Numbered from the stretch's first letter, positions 33,985 to 42,831 are shown. The stretch is DNA of 64,000 nucleotides from an uncultured Collinsella sp. (GCA_959026725.1 CAUFMG010000003.1:1-64000); one strand, 5' to 3'. The notes: generated from the letters alone by a model not told the origin. Translations and numbers: made by a program.

Positions 33985-35961
33985 ATGAGGAAAACTCACC
34001 CCGTCAACGCGCTCAAGAAGCTAGGTATAGGCCTCGCCTTTGGAGCTGCAACCATCATGTCCATGCCGACGTCTGCGCTCGCCTGCACGCAGATGTACAT
34101 GGGCAAGAACCTTACGGCCGACGGTAACACGTACTATGGCCGCACCGAGGACATTGGCACTCGTTACCTCAAACACTATGGCATCGAGCCCTCTTATGGC
34201 CCTGGTCATACCTACAGCTCGGACGAGTCCGGATTCTCCTACACCTCGACCAAGACTACGTATCGTTACAGCTACGTGCGTGACCATCCTGCTGAGTGGG
34301 ACGGACGCTGGGATGCCTACTCCGAGGCCGGCATCAATGAGAAGGGCGTCTCCTGCTCCGCAACACTGAGCACCTCCTACAACGACGATGCCAAGACAGC
34401 GGATCCCACGACCAAGCATGCCCACAAAGCAAATCCCGAGGTCAAAAATACCGGCATCGGCGAGTACAGCTACGCGGGCGTCATCTTGGGCGAGAGCGCA
34501 ACGGCCCGCGAGGGCGTCGAGCTTATCGGCAGTCTGATTGACGAGCAGGGCGTCTGCTCCAACGACCAGATTGTCATCGCCGACAACACCGAGACTTGGC
34601 TGTTCGCCGCGCTTTCCGGCCACCAGTGGATCGCTATGAAGCTGACCGACGACGTCGCTTCGGTCAACCCCAACATTAGTAACCTCAATTTCCAGGTCAA
34701 TCTTGACGATCCTGAGAACTGCCTCCACTCTGAGGGGATCAAGACTATGCCCGAAGAGAAGGGCTTCGCCAAGTACTTTGAAGACGGACAGTTCGATGTT
34801 GCCCAGACCTACGGTGCATCTATCAACAATACGGGCATGGGCTCTTGGGCGCGTTATATCCAGGGCCGCGACTACTTTATGGCTCCGCTGACCGAGGGCA
34901 CCGACTACGAGATCGTCAAGGACAAGGACAAGAATGACGTCACGCTCGGTGCCATGGTTCATGAGATGCAGCCGCTGTTCTTCCAGCCCAGCAAGTCCGA
35001 CTGGAACACGTTTGAGCTGATTCGCGCCTTCGGCAACCGCGGTGAAAAAGTCCCCGGCCTTAATGCCAATACTGACGGTGTCAGCAGCATCGGTTCCGAC
35101 CGCAACGCCGAGGCCAACCTCTTCCAGATTCGAAAGGGCTATGACCCCGAGGTTGCAACCATCCAGTGGGAGATGCTCTCCTGCGCCGAGTTCTCCGTCG
35201 CTATCCCGCTATACTCCGCTCTGATGACCGAAGTCAGCCCCTACTTCAGCGACCAGACCGTTGATTATGGTCACTGCAGCGAGACGGACATCGTGAACAA
35301 CGAGGAGCCCGAGAACTCCATTAACTACGTCCTGATGGACATCAACTCGCTTTGCTTCGCGAACCGCGCACAATTCGCCACCAGCGTCCGCACCTACCTC
35401 GATGCGCTCCAGAACGAGCTCATCGAGCAGAACAAGGAAGTCGACACCGCCATGCTGGCCAAGACGACCACCGAGGGCCGCACTGCCCTGGCCAACAAGG
35501 CCGGCAAGGCTGCTACCGAGAACACCTACAAGAAGTGCAAGGCCTTGCTCCAGGAGATGCGCGCCTATCTGAAGGCTGAGAACTTCGACCAGCCCTTCAC
35601 CCCGAGCGACCTGAACACCGAGACCAACGGCCTCAAGGTGTCCATCACCTACGCCAAGGACGCTCTTGCCACCGATCCGGTCACCCCGGATCAGCCTGGC
35701 ACTCCCGAGCAGCCTGGTACTCCTGAGCAGCCCGGTACCCCCGAGCAGCCCGCTAAGCCCGAGCAGCCCACCACCAAGCCCGAGAAGCCTGGCAAGTCGG
35801 ACACCACGACCACGGTAACCACCAACAAGGCGAACACCAAGGGCGGCCTGCCCACCACCGGTGATCGTTTTGATGGCCGCGTGGTGGCTGCATTCGCCAT
35901 CGCTGGCGTTGCCGTCATCTCCGCGGGCGGTTACTTCCTCTACCGTCGCAATAAGGAGTAA
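33985..35961 (+). CDS. LPXTG-anchored C69 family dipeptidase
   Basis: 658 aa surface protease. A basic N-terminus and hydrophobic core lead to ALA before Cys34 (ALAC/TQMYMGK): signal cleavage would free Cys as the N-terminal nucleophile, as the C69 (PepD-like) Ntn fold requires. Also present: NTYYGRTEDIG, a GINEKGVSCSATLS segment, RGRDYF-like IQGRDYFMAPL, and FGNRGEKVPG. Residues about 570-600 are PEQPGT repeats, a wall-spanning linker, followed by LPTTGDR (622), a hydrophobic helix and YRRNKE: a sortase signal. Ribosome site GGGAGGG. It probably trims dipeptides outside the cell. Confidence 0.92.
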   Translation: MRKTHPVNALKKLGIGLAFGAATIMSMPTSALACTQMYMGKNLTADGNTYYGRTEDIGTRYLKHYGIEPSYGPGHTYSSDESGFSYTSTKTTYRYSYVRDHPAEWDGRWDAYSEAGINEKGVSCSATLSTSYNDDAKTADPTTKHAHKANPEVKNTGIGEYSYAGVILGESATAREGVELIGSLIDEQGVCSNDQIVIADNTETWLFAALSGHQWIAMKLTDDVASVNPNISNLNFQVNLDDPENCLHSEGIKTMPEEKGFAKYFEDGQFDVAQTYGASINNTGMGSWARYIQGRDYFMAPLTEGTDYEIVKDKDKNDVTLGAMVHEMQPLFFQPSKSDWNTFELIRAFGNRGEKVPGLNANTDGVSSIGSDRNAEANLFQIRKGYDPEVATIQWEMLSCAEFSVAIPLYSALMTEVSPYFSDQTVDYGHCSETDIVNNEEPENSINYVLMDINSLCFANRAQFATSVRTYLDALQNELIEQNKEVDTAMLAKTTTEGRTALANKAGKAATENTYKKCKALLQEMRAYLKAENFDQPFTPSDLNTETNGLKVSITYAKDALATDPVTPDQPGTPEQPGTPEQPGTPEQPAKPEQPTTKPEKPGKSDTTTTVTTNKANTKGGLPTTGDRFDGRVVAAFAIAGVAVISAGGYFLYRRNKE

Positions 35962-35969
35962 CGTCCTAG

Positions 35970-36018
35970 CTGAGCGGGCAAGGCAGCAATGGCAGCCTCG
36001 CCCGCTCAGCCCGCTCTT
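35970..36018 (+). terminator. Terminator of the C69 peptidase gene
   Basis: 10-bp stem CTGAGCGGGC/GCCCGCTCAG then CTCTTTT. Confidence 0.75.
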
Positions 36019-36147
36019 TTGACCGGCGGGAAACCCGCCTGAAATCTTTTTAAAAAGATTTCCCCGCACACACTTCGCTGTGCTATAGTGCAGCGCAACA
36101 GCAACTAGGTGCGACCGCGCCACGGCATCACGAAAGGAGCCACCGAC

Positions 36148-36216
36148 ATGAAGAACACGATGAAGTCTCTCAACAACTGGTGGTGGCGTGATGCGAATAC
36201 GATCGGTCGACAGTGA
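36148..36216 (+). CDS. Tryptophan-rich leader peptide (attenuator)
   Basis: 22-codon ORF: MKNTMKSLNN, three consecutive Trp codons (36178-36186), RDANTIGRQ, stop. GAAAGGAG lies 7 nt before the ATG. The run of Trp codons near the middle, a terminator 40 nt downstream and an importer gene after it are the classic features of trp-type leader peptides. The ribosome stalling on the Trp codons would leave 36204-36210 free. A -10-like TATAGT at 36084 lies upstream, though its -35 is poor. Confidence 0.88.
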   Translation: MKNTMKSLNNWWWRDANTIGRQ

Positions 36217-36283
36217 GTCCCTCACGCCTGTTTTTGCGCTCTAGGTGATTGGAAGGCCTCCGGTTTCGACCGGGGGCCTTTTT
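36178..36283 (+). promoter_or_regulatory. Transcription attenuator for the ECF transporter
   Basis: Terminator: GGCCTCCGGT-TTCG-ACCGGGGGCC (36255-36278) plus TTTTT. Competitor: CGGTCGA (36204-36210) can pair with TCGACCG (36266-36272) inside the terminator loop and 3' arm. A ribosome at the leader stop (36214) would cover the competitor and allow termination; one stalled at the Trp codons would not. In addition 36185-36206 is complementary over 21 of 22 positions to 36295-36318, beyond the terminator. Confidence 0.75.
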
Positions 36284-36360
36284 CTATCTCGAGCCCGATC
36301 GCATTCGCATCACGCGCCTCCGCTTTTCTCTTGCACCCCCATTCCGAAAGGATTTTCACC

Positions 36361-36933
36361 ATGTCTCAGAACACCACCGCCGCCCAGCCCCGCACCGTCC
36401 AGACCGCCGACCGCGGCAAACTCGACGTCCGCGCTCTCGTCCTGCTCGCCATCCTGCTCGCTGCAGGCTTCATCCTCAACTTCACCGTCGGCAAGGCCAT
36501 CTCGGGCATCTCGGGCGGCATGATCAGCCCCGAGTTCATCATCTCGGCCTTCTGCCTCACCATCCTGGTCGTTCGCCCTAACATCGGCCAAGCGCTCGTC
36601 ATCGGCCTCATCTCGGCTGCCGTGATCCAGATCACCACCACTTCGCCGTTCGTCGATTTTGCCGCCGAGGGCATCGCCGCCATGCTCATGGCCGGCATCG
36701 TCAACGCCGCCGGCAAGAACGGTCAGGTCAAGCCTGCCGTCGCCATTGTTGCAACCTTCCTGACCACCTTTGTCTCCGGCGTCATCTTCATGGTCATCAA
36801 GATGGCCATGCTCGGCGTGGTAGGCGAGCTCGCCGCCGCCATGTTGCCCGTCGTCGCCATGACCGCCGTCTTTAACGCCATTCTGGTCGGCGCCCTCTAC
36901 CTGCCCATCCAGAAGGCCCTTAGGCTCAACTAA
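36361..36933 (+). CDS. ECF transporter substrate-binding (S) component, probably for tryptophan
   Basis: 190-aa hydrophobic protein with about six spans (ALVLLAILLAAGFILNFTVGKAI; FIISAFCLTILVV; ALVIGLISAAVIQI; AAEGIAAMLMAGIV; AIVATFLTTFVSGVIFMVI; GELAAAMLPVVAMTAVFNAIL), the size and topology of an ECF S subunit. The N-terminus after MSQNTTAAQPRTVQTADRGK is soluble. Start 36361 has AAAGGA 8 nt upstream. It is followed by the two-domain ATPase and the EcfT subunit, so the transporter is dedicated. Tryptophan as substrate is inferred from the Trp leader, not from binding residues. Confidence 0.82.
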   Translation: MSQNTTAAQPRTVQTADRGKLDVRALVLLAILLAAGFILNFTVGKAISGISGGMISPEFIISAFCLTILVVRPNIGQALVIGLISAAVIQITTTSPFVDFAAEGIAAMLMAGIVNAAGKNGQVKPAVAIVATFLTTFVSGVIFMVIKMAMLGVVGELAAAMLPVVAMTAVFNAILVGALYLPIQKALRLN

Positions 36934-36939
36934 CCCGCT

Positions 36940-37040
36940 CGGCTTTACGAGCCACCCCATCTTGGCGTTCATTCGTCGCTCGCGTACCCAAGTACGCTTC
37001 GCTCCTCTTTCGCGCCAACCTGGGCCCCCTCGTAAAGCCG
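36940..37040 (-). repeat. Structured repeat family A, copy A4
   Basis: On minus: outer helix CGGCTTTACGAG/CTCGTAAAGCCG (37029-37040 with 36940-36951), middle helix TTGGCG/CGCCAA, loop GAAAGAGGAG opposite CGACGAATGAA, inner hairpin GCGTAC-TTGG-GTACGC (36982-36997). It lacks the trailing hairpin. It starts 6 nt after the S-component stop and lies inside the transporter operon. Confidence 0.8.
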
Positions 37041-37060
37041 TCTCCGTGCTTCACCACCAA

Positions 37061-37100
37061 AGACCGTCCCAAACAACGAACTTTTTTGGGACGGTCTTAA
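37061..37100. repeat. Inverted repeat before the ATPase gene
   Basis: GACCGTCCCAAA pairs with TTTGGGACGGTC, and part of the arm recurs as AAGACTGTCCCC just after. Resembles small REP-like intergenic palindromes; a role as terminator inside the operon would be counterproductive. Confidence 0.5.
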
Positions 37101-37146
37101 ACAACTGGTCATTTAAGACTGTCCCCAATGACTATGAAAGGTATCC

Positions 37147-38898
37147 ATGGAAACGATCATCAACGTCGACGATGTCTCGTTCTCCTATGGCACGCAGACC
37201 GAGCAGGCGCTCAGCCACATCTCGCTCAGCGTGAACAAGGGAGATTTCATCGGCATCATCGGGCCCTCGGGCGCCGGCAAGTCCACGCTTGCCGCCTGCC
37301 TGTCGGGTGCCGTGCCCCACCACTACACCGGCACGTTCTTTGGGTCCGTCATGGTCGACGGCCACGACACCTGCGAAGTCTCGCTCACCGACGTCTCGCA
37401 AATCGTCGGCAGTGTGCTGCAGGATATCGACACGCAGATGGTCGCTTCGGTCGTCGAGGACGAGATGCTCTTTGGCCTCGAGAACTTTGGCGTTCCCCAC
37501 GACCAGATCGAGCAGCGCGTGAGCGAAACGCTCGAGACCGTCGGCATCAGCGACCTGCGCGACCGCGAGATCGCCACCCTCTCGGGCGGACAGAAGCAAA
37601 AAGTGGCCATCGCCGCCATCCTCGCCATGCGTCCGCGCGTCTTGGTTCTCGACGAGCCCACCGCGGCACTCGACCCCGCCAGCTCCACGCTGGTTTTCGA
37701 GACCCTGCGTGAGGCCAACCGTGCACTCGGCATCACCATCGTCGTCGTTGAGCAAAAGGTCGCCCTGCTTTCGGAGTACTGCAACCGCGTGCTCGTGCTC
37801 AATCATGGCGAAATCGCGCTGCAGGGCGAGCCACACGAGGTCTTCGCGCATACCGACGAGCTCCGTGCCATCGGCGTCGACTGCCCTCGCGTCACGCGTA
37901 TCTTCAATAGCCTCGAAACCGATGGCCTGGTAAGCGGCACCCCCTGCTTGGATGTCGATGAGGCCGAGCGCCTGATTTCGGGCATCGTCGACCCCGCACA
38001 CGCGGCTATCGAAGCCCAGGCGCCCGCCGGTTCCCCGCATGCACCGTCGTTGCGTCCTCATGCCAAGGACGCCGAACCCGTACTCACCTTCGACCATGTT
38101 GAGTTTGCCTATCCCAATGGCGGAGCCGCCGTACACGACCTTAGCCTGACGCTCTATCCTGGCGAGCTCGTGGGCATCGTCGGCCAAAACGGCGCCGGCA
38201 AGACCACGCTCACCAAACTGCTCACAGGCCTGCTTAAGCCCGCCTCGGGCAGCGTGCGCGTCACGGGACTGGATACCGCAGCCGTTCCCACGAGCCGCAT
38301 CGCTCGCGAGGTCGCGACCCTCTTCCAAAACCCCGACCGCCAGATCTGCAAGGACACCGTGCTCGACGAGGTCGCCTTTGGCTTGGAGCTTGGCGGCATG
38401 GACCGCGCCGAGGCTCTGCGTCGTGCCCAACTCGTCATCGACCGCTTTGGCTTGCCGGCCGACGAGGCGCCTTTCTCGCTTTCGCGCGGCCAGCGACAAA
38501 TGGTGGCACTCGCCTCCGTCGTGGTCGTAGAGCCCAAAATCGTGGTGCTCGACGAGCCCACGAGCGGCCTTGATTACCGCGAGTGCATGACCGTCATGGA
38601 AACGGTGCGTACCATGGCCGAGCGTGGCTGCGCCGTAATCATGGTCTGCCACGACATGGAAGTCGTCTCCGACTTTGCCGAGCGCATCGTAGTAATGGCC
38701 GACGGTCGCATCCTCGACCGCGGCCGCACGCACGAGCTATTCTCGAACATCGATCTCATGCGGCGTGCCTACGTGGAGCCTCCCCAGGTTATTGAACTCT
38801 CGCGCCGTCTGGCATCTTCCGTCTCGCCCGCTTTTGCGCAGGTGAGCGAGGTCACCGATGTCGTTCGAATTACCAAGGAGATGGTCCACCGTGGTTAA
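37147..38898 (+). CDS. ECF transporter ATPase, two fused ABC domains
   Basis: 583 aa: two complete ATPase domains in one chain. Domain 1: Walker A GPSGAGKST, signature LSGGQKQ, Walker B VLVLDEPTAALD. Domain 2 (from about residue 310): GQNGAGKTT, signature LSRGQRQ (Gly to Arg at the third position), IVVLDEPTSGLD. This replaces separate EcfA1 and EcfA2. It supplies the energy for the S component encoded upstream. The EcfT start lies inside its last codons. Confidence 0.92.
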   Translation: METIINVDDVSFSYGTQTEQALSHISLSVNKGDFIGIIGPSGAGKSTLAACLSGAVPHHYTGTFFGSVMVDGHDTCEVSLTDVSQIVGSVLQDIDTQMVASVVEDEMLFGLENFGVPHDQIEQRVSETLETVGISDLRDREIATLSGGQKQKVAIAAILAMRPRVLVLDEPTAALDPASSTLVFETLREANRALGITIVVVEQKVALLSEYCNRVLVLNHGEIALQGEPHEVFAHTDELRAIGVDCPRVTRIFNSLETDGLVSGTPCLDVDEAERLISGIVDPAHAAIEAQAPAGSPHAPSLRPHAKDAEPVLTFDHVEFAYPNGGAAVHDLSLTLYPGELVGIVGQNGAGKTTLTKLLTGLLKPASGSVRVTGLDTAAVPTSRIAREVATLFQNPDRQICKDTVLDEVAFGLELGGMDRAEALRRAQLVIDRFGLPADEAPFSLSRGQRQMVALASVVVVEPKIVVLDEPTSGLDYRECMTVMETVRTMAERGCAVIMVCHDMEVVSDFAERIVVMADGRILDRGRTHELFSNIDLMRRAYVEPPQVIELSRRLASSVSPAFAQVSEVTDVVRITKEMVHRG

Positions 38899-39637
38899 CG
38901 TCATCGACTACATGCCGGGCGATACGCTGCTGCATCGCCTGAACCCCGTCGTCAAACTGGGCCTCGCCGCCGCCATCATCGTCGGCATCTTCTTGTCCGA
39001 CACCTACGTGGCGCTGTTGGGCTTTTTGGCACTCACCCTTGCGCTGGGTGCCTATGCCGGTGTCATCGACCGTCTGCTCTCGCTGCCCAAGTTGCTGATT
39101 CCGCTCGCGCTTATCATGCTGGTGCTCCAGCTGGCCTTTATGCGCGATGGCAACGTGGTGTGGAACTTTATCACCGACACGGGTCTCATCACAGGATCGA
39201 AGGCCTGCCTGCGCCTGCTGGGCGTGGCGTTACCACTCATCCTCATGCTCATGGTGACCAAGCTCAACGACCTTGCCAACGCCTGCGTCGAGGTGCTGCA
39301 CGTGCCGTATCGCTATGCCTTCACCTTTACCACGGCGCTGCGCTTTGTGCCGGTGTTTGGTCAGGAGATGAACGCCATCATGGAGGCGCAGACCGCACGC
39401 GGCGTCGAGTACGACACCAAGAACCCCATCAAGAAGCTTAAGCTCATGCTGCCACTGTGTGTGCCACTGCTCATCTCGAGCGTGGGCAAGACCGATGCCA
39501 CAGCCTTGGCGGCAGAACAGCGCGGCTTCTATCTGCGTACGCGCGCCAGCTCGTACAAGCGCTACCCCATCAAGGGCCTGGACATCGCCGTACTCATCGT
39601 CAGCATCGCCCTCATCGCCATCGGCTTCCTGTTCTAG
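38891..39637 (+). CDS. ecfT: ECF transporter transmembrane component EcfT
   Basis: 248 aa. Begins VVNVIDYMPGDTLLHRLNPVVKLG, the EcfT opening; membrane helices follow, then the coupling helices with ARG-type motifs (EAQTARGVEYD; ALAAEQRGFYLR) that grip the ATPases. GTG at 38891 overlaps the ATPase stop by 8 nt and has AAGGAG about 10 nt upstream; an ATG at 38858 would overlap 41 nt. Confidence 0.9.
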   Translation: MVNVIDYMPGDTLLHRLNPVVKLGLAAAIIVGIFLSDTYVALLGFLALTLALGAYAGVIDRLLSLPKLLIPLALIMLVLQLAFMRDGNVVWNFITDTGLITGSKACLRLLGVALPLILMLMVTKLNDLANACVEVLHVPYRYAFTFTTALRFVPVFGQEMNAIMEAQTARGVEYDTKNPIKKLKLMLPLCVPLLISSVGKTDATALAAEQRGFYLRTRASSYKRYPIKGLDIAVLIVSIALIAIGFLF

Positions 39638-39666
39638 TTCACCACCGACAGCAACCGCCCAACGCA

Positions 39667-39703
39667 AAAGGCCTCGGCTCGCACCAAACGAGCCGAGGCC
39701 TTT
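39667..39703 (+). terminator. Terminator of the ECF operon
   Basis: 14-bp stem AAAGGCCTCGGCTC/GAGCCGAGGCCTTT, T-run on plus and C/T-poor on minus. Confidence 0.85.
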
Positions 39704-39762
39704 ACTGTTTCACCAGATAAAACCTACCAAAATTAACCTGTCCCTTTTTGACAGGTCGGAAG

Positions 39763-40509
39763 CTAGAGGCGGTAGGGAGCGCCGCTGCGGATGATGGATT
39801 CGCGCACCAGGACATCCATGGCGTCGAGGGTGATCTCGGGCATCTCTCGGTACTTTTGCAGCACCGAGAGCTCGGTGCAGGCCAGAATGACGCGGTCGCA
39901 GCCGCTACGGGCAAACTCCCACATCACACGGTCGAACTTATCCATATCGGGCTCACGCCCGGCCTTCACATCATCGTAGATAAGCGACATCACATCGTTC
40001 TGACGTTTCTCGCTGGGATAGACAACCTCAACACCCGCAGCCTTACATTCGCGGCCGTAGACGCCCGCGCCCACGGTTCCGTCGGTGCCCATGATGCCAA
40101 TCTTGTGCACCGACTCGGCCGGCATACTCAGGTTGGGGTCGAACTCGCACTCCCCCATCACCGCACCGGCCAGAGCATAGCGCACCGACTCACGCGGCAT
40201 GTGGATAATCGGCACTGTGGTAAACGACTGGATCTGGTCGTAGAAGTAGTGCGACGTGTTGCAGGGAATGGCAATGTGCGCACAGCCCAGCGACTCGAGT
40301 GCCTGGGCACACTCTTTCATGGTCGCCAGCAGCTTGGCATGCTCGCCGGTCTTAATGGCCAACGTGCGGTCGGGCATGGTCGACTTGGAGAGCACCACCA
40401 TGTCGATATGTTCCTGATCGCAGGCAGCAGCCGTATGACGCACCACCTGGTCGTAGTAATACGACGTGGCCTCGGCGCCCATGCCGCCGATAACTCCCAG
40501 CTTTTCCAT
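39763..40509 (-). CDS. Aspartate/glutamate racemase family protein
   Basis: 248 aa. Two-Cys racemase: IPCNTSH with Cys near residue 85 and LACTELS with the second Cys near residue 200, plus the opening GVIGGMGAEATSYYYD. Start 40509 has AAGGAGG 6 nt upstream. The neighbouring gene, 84 nt upstream on the same strand, is a D-aspartate-ligase-like ATP-grasp enzyme, which makes D-aspartate supply for the cell wall the best reading. Confidence 0.88.
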   Translation of the reverse strand: MEKLGVIGGMGAEATSYYYDQVVRHTAAACDQEHIDMVVLSKSTMPDRTLAIKTGEHAKLLATMKECAQALESLGCAHIAIPCNTSHYFYDQIQSFTTVPIIHMPRESVRYALAGAVMGECEFDPNLSMPAESVHKIGIMGTDGTVGAGVYGRECKAAGVEVVYPSEKRQNDVMSLIYDDVKAGREPDMDKFDRVMWEFARSGCDRVILACTELSVLQKYREMPEITLDAMDVLVRESIIRSGAPYRL

Positions 40510-40593
40510 CGCCGCCTCCTTGGTGACGCTTGCGCAATTGCGCGTATCATACCCGCGCCCGCCCGATGCAAACCGGACGGGCGCCGCACTCAT

Positions 40594-41850
40594 CTACTTG
40601 TAATACGTCTTGAACAGCTTAAAGTGGCGCAGCTTGGTGTGCCACATGCGCAGCCAGCGGTTAAAGACAAAGTCGCCCTTCATAAACGAAGGGTCGGCGC
40701 CCTTGCCTTCCTTGTCCAGGCGATGCACCTTAGCGCGCAGCTCGGGATCCTTGACGTACTTGTCGACGACGCCCATGGGAACGACCATCCACAGGGCCTC
40801 GTCCTGCGCCGTCACAAACTCCGGCTCAAACGGGCGGTTGAACACATACTCGTCCACCACATACTTGGCAACGTTAAAGCCGCTGTTGGTGACGTAGTAG
40901 TTGCTGCGGCCCTGGCGCGTGTTGAAATCGAAGAACTTAAACGAGCCGTCGCGCTCGTCGTACTTAACGTCAAAGTTGGAATAGCCCACAAAGTGAAGGT
41001 CCTCGAGCAACTTGCGCACGCCGCCCATGAGCTCGTCGTTGGGCTCGGTAATGATGCAGGCATGGTTGCCGACACCGTGGGGCTGATGCTCCTCGAGCAG
41101 CACATGGCCCAGGCACATCATGCGGACCTTGCCGTTGCGGTCGGAATAGCTAGTGAGCACGCGCATGTACTCGTCGTTGCCGGGCACGCGATCCTGCAAG
41201 ATCAGGTCGTCGGTGTAGCCGCTGGCATACGAATCGCGAATGACCTGTTCCAGCTCGGCGCGGTCGGCAATCTCATAGGCCTTCTTCTGGCCCTCGAACT
41301 CATGCTGCCACCACATGATGCCGTCAGAAGGCTTCAGAATCATCGGGTAAGGAAAATCGATCTGGTCGAGCACTTCGGCAGGCGCCTCACCCTGGGCATT
41401 GAGCATCGCCTTGGTAAAGGTAAACGTGTGCGGATAGGGCACGCCATGCTTCTCGCACAGCTCGTAGAAGATCTCCTTCTTCTGGCACTGCTCGAGCATG
41501 CTGTAGGGCGCGTAGGGAGCGACGATGTTATCCGCCAGCTCATGAGCATCCTTGGCTTGAGCCACGAGAGCGACATAGTTGTCGCCACAGCCCACAAGGA
41601 CAATAGTCTTGTCGGCATGCGCTTGGGCAATGCCGTTGACGGTTTTGAGCATCACGGGCATGGTGTCGATATCCACGTTGGGCGTGTAGTCGATAATCTG
41701 GCTGCGGTACGCGGGACCCGTCTGATACTTGCCAAAGACCAGACTCTTGACCTGGTACTCCTCGTAGAAGGCGCGCGCCACCGAATAGGCGTTGATGTCG
41801 CCACCAAGCAGCACGGGAATGAACTCGCGCTCTGTAAATTGCAATGCCAT
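40594..41850 (-). CDS. ATP-grasp ligase, probable D-aspartate ligase
   Basis: 418 aa ATP-grasp enzyme. MILKPSDG, LILQDRVPGNDEYMRVLTSYSD, SNFDVKYDERDGSFKFFDFNTRQGRSNYYVTNSG (metal-binding Glu/Asn-type residues) follow the family order. N-terminal LLGGDINAYSVARAFYEEY is a pre-ATP-grasp domain. Aslfm of enterococci, which joins D-Asp to the peptidoglycan side chain, has this layout and a racemase partner as here. I recall Collinsella walls reported as aspartate-bridged, which fits but needs checking. Other carboxylate-amine ligations are possible. Confidence 0.78.
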   Translation of the reverse strand: MALQFTEREFIPVLLGGDINAYSVARAFYEEYQVKSLVFGKYQTGPAYRSQIIDYTPNVDIDTMPVMLKTVNGIAQAHADKTIVLVGCGDNYVALVAQAKDAHELADNIVAPYAPYSMLEQCQKKEIFYELCEKHGVPYPHTFTFTKAMLNAQGEAPAEVLDQIDFPYPMILKPSDGIMWWQHEFEGQKKAYEIADRAELEQVIRDSYASGYTDDLILQDRVPGNDEYMRVLTSYSDRNGKVRMMCLGHVLLEEHQPHGVGNHACIITEPNDELMGGVRKLLEDLHFVGYSNFDVKYDERDGSFKFFDFNTRQGRSNYYVTNSGFNVAKYVVDEYVFNRPFEPEFVTAQDEALWMVVPMGVVDKYVKDPELRAKVHRLDKEGKGADPSFMKGDFVFNRWLRMWHTKLRHFKLFKTYYK

Positions 41851-42072
41851 GGAAACTTCCTATCATGAACTGCCCACACAACGGGCGGTCTTTGCGCAAC
41901 TGATTTATTCTAGCGTGCCAAGCCGCCGGCGCCCAAAGCTCCACCGTATCTATGGCAATCGACGTATTCGTCCAGCACGAAGACGGCGCCCACCGTTGTA
42001 TGACAATGGGCAATGAACCTACCGTTGTTGTAGGATTCAGCGTATTGACATCTTCGAGCGAAAGGCGCACAC

Positions 42073-42678
42073 GTGCCCCAAGACCATCCGACCGATAATC
42101 CCATCCTCAATGCCGCGAGGCGCGAGCTGGCGGAACGTGCGAAAGCGACCGCTCCCCTGTGCACGGCAAACGACGCCTACAACGGACCCGCCCGCATCGT
42201 CTCGATCAACACGTCGGCACACAAGGGCACGCGCAAGTCGCCCGTCGCCGATGGACACGACACCGTTATAGAGCAATTTGGCCTCGCCTCCGACGCACAC
42301 GCCGAACATTGGCACCGCCAGGTCTCTTTTTTAGCCGCGGAGTCCATCCAGACGGTGCAGGCACGCGGGCTCGACGTACACGAGGGCGACTTTGGAGAGA
42401 ACTTTACAACCCGGGGCATCAACCTGCTCTCGCTCCCCTTGGGCACACAGCTCAAGCTTGGAAGCGACGTGCTCGTCGAAATCAGCCAAATCGGCAAGGT
42501 CTGCCACACCCGTTGCGCCATCTACTATCTCGCCGGCGACTGCATCTTTCCCCAGGAGGGCATTTTTGGCGTGGTCCTAAAGGGCGGAGAGGTCCATACC
42601 GGCGACGATATCCAGGTAGTCAAACTCGGCGACGGCTCCTGTTCGTTCACCCCCCGCCGAGGCGCTCGAAGAGATTGA
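42073..42678 (+). CDS. MOSC domain protein
   Basis: 201 aa. MOSC (molybdenum cofactor sulfurase C-terminal) core: ARIVSINTSAHKGTRKSP, VIEQFGLASDAHAEHWHRQVSFLAAESI, GDFGENFTTRGINLLSLPLGTQLKLG, and the conserved Cys in GKVCHTRCAIYY. GTG start at 42073 with AAAGG upstream. The end of the frame looks disrupted: after SFTP it reads RRGARRD and stops, whereas the +1 frame from the C6 run at 42650-42655 continues as AEALEEIEQARQEGTL to a stop at 42706. Confidence 0.82.
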   Translation: MPQDHPTDNPILNAARRELAERAKATAPLCTANDAYNGPARIVSINTSAHKGTRKSPVADGHDTVIEQFGLASDAHAEHWHRQVSFLAAESIQTVQARGLDVHEGDFGENFTTRGINLLSLPLGTQLKLGSDVLVEISQIGKVCHTRCAIYYLAGDCIFPQEGIFGVVLKGGEVHTGDDIQVVKLGDGSCSFTPRRGARRD

Positions 42679-42831
42679 GCAGGCTCGTCAGGAGGGCACG
42701 CTGTAGTTGTAAAACCCCACGTTGAGATAGCTTTTACAGCCCAAAACACCTCTCAAATAGGGCTCCGTAACGTTAAAGTTGAACTCTATGGTTTCTCAAC
42801 AATTCATCATAACTGCAGGTCAAAGCCAAAG

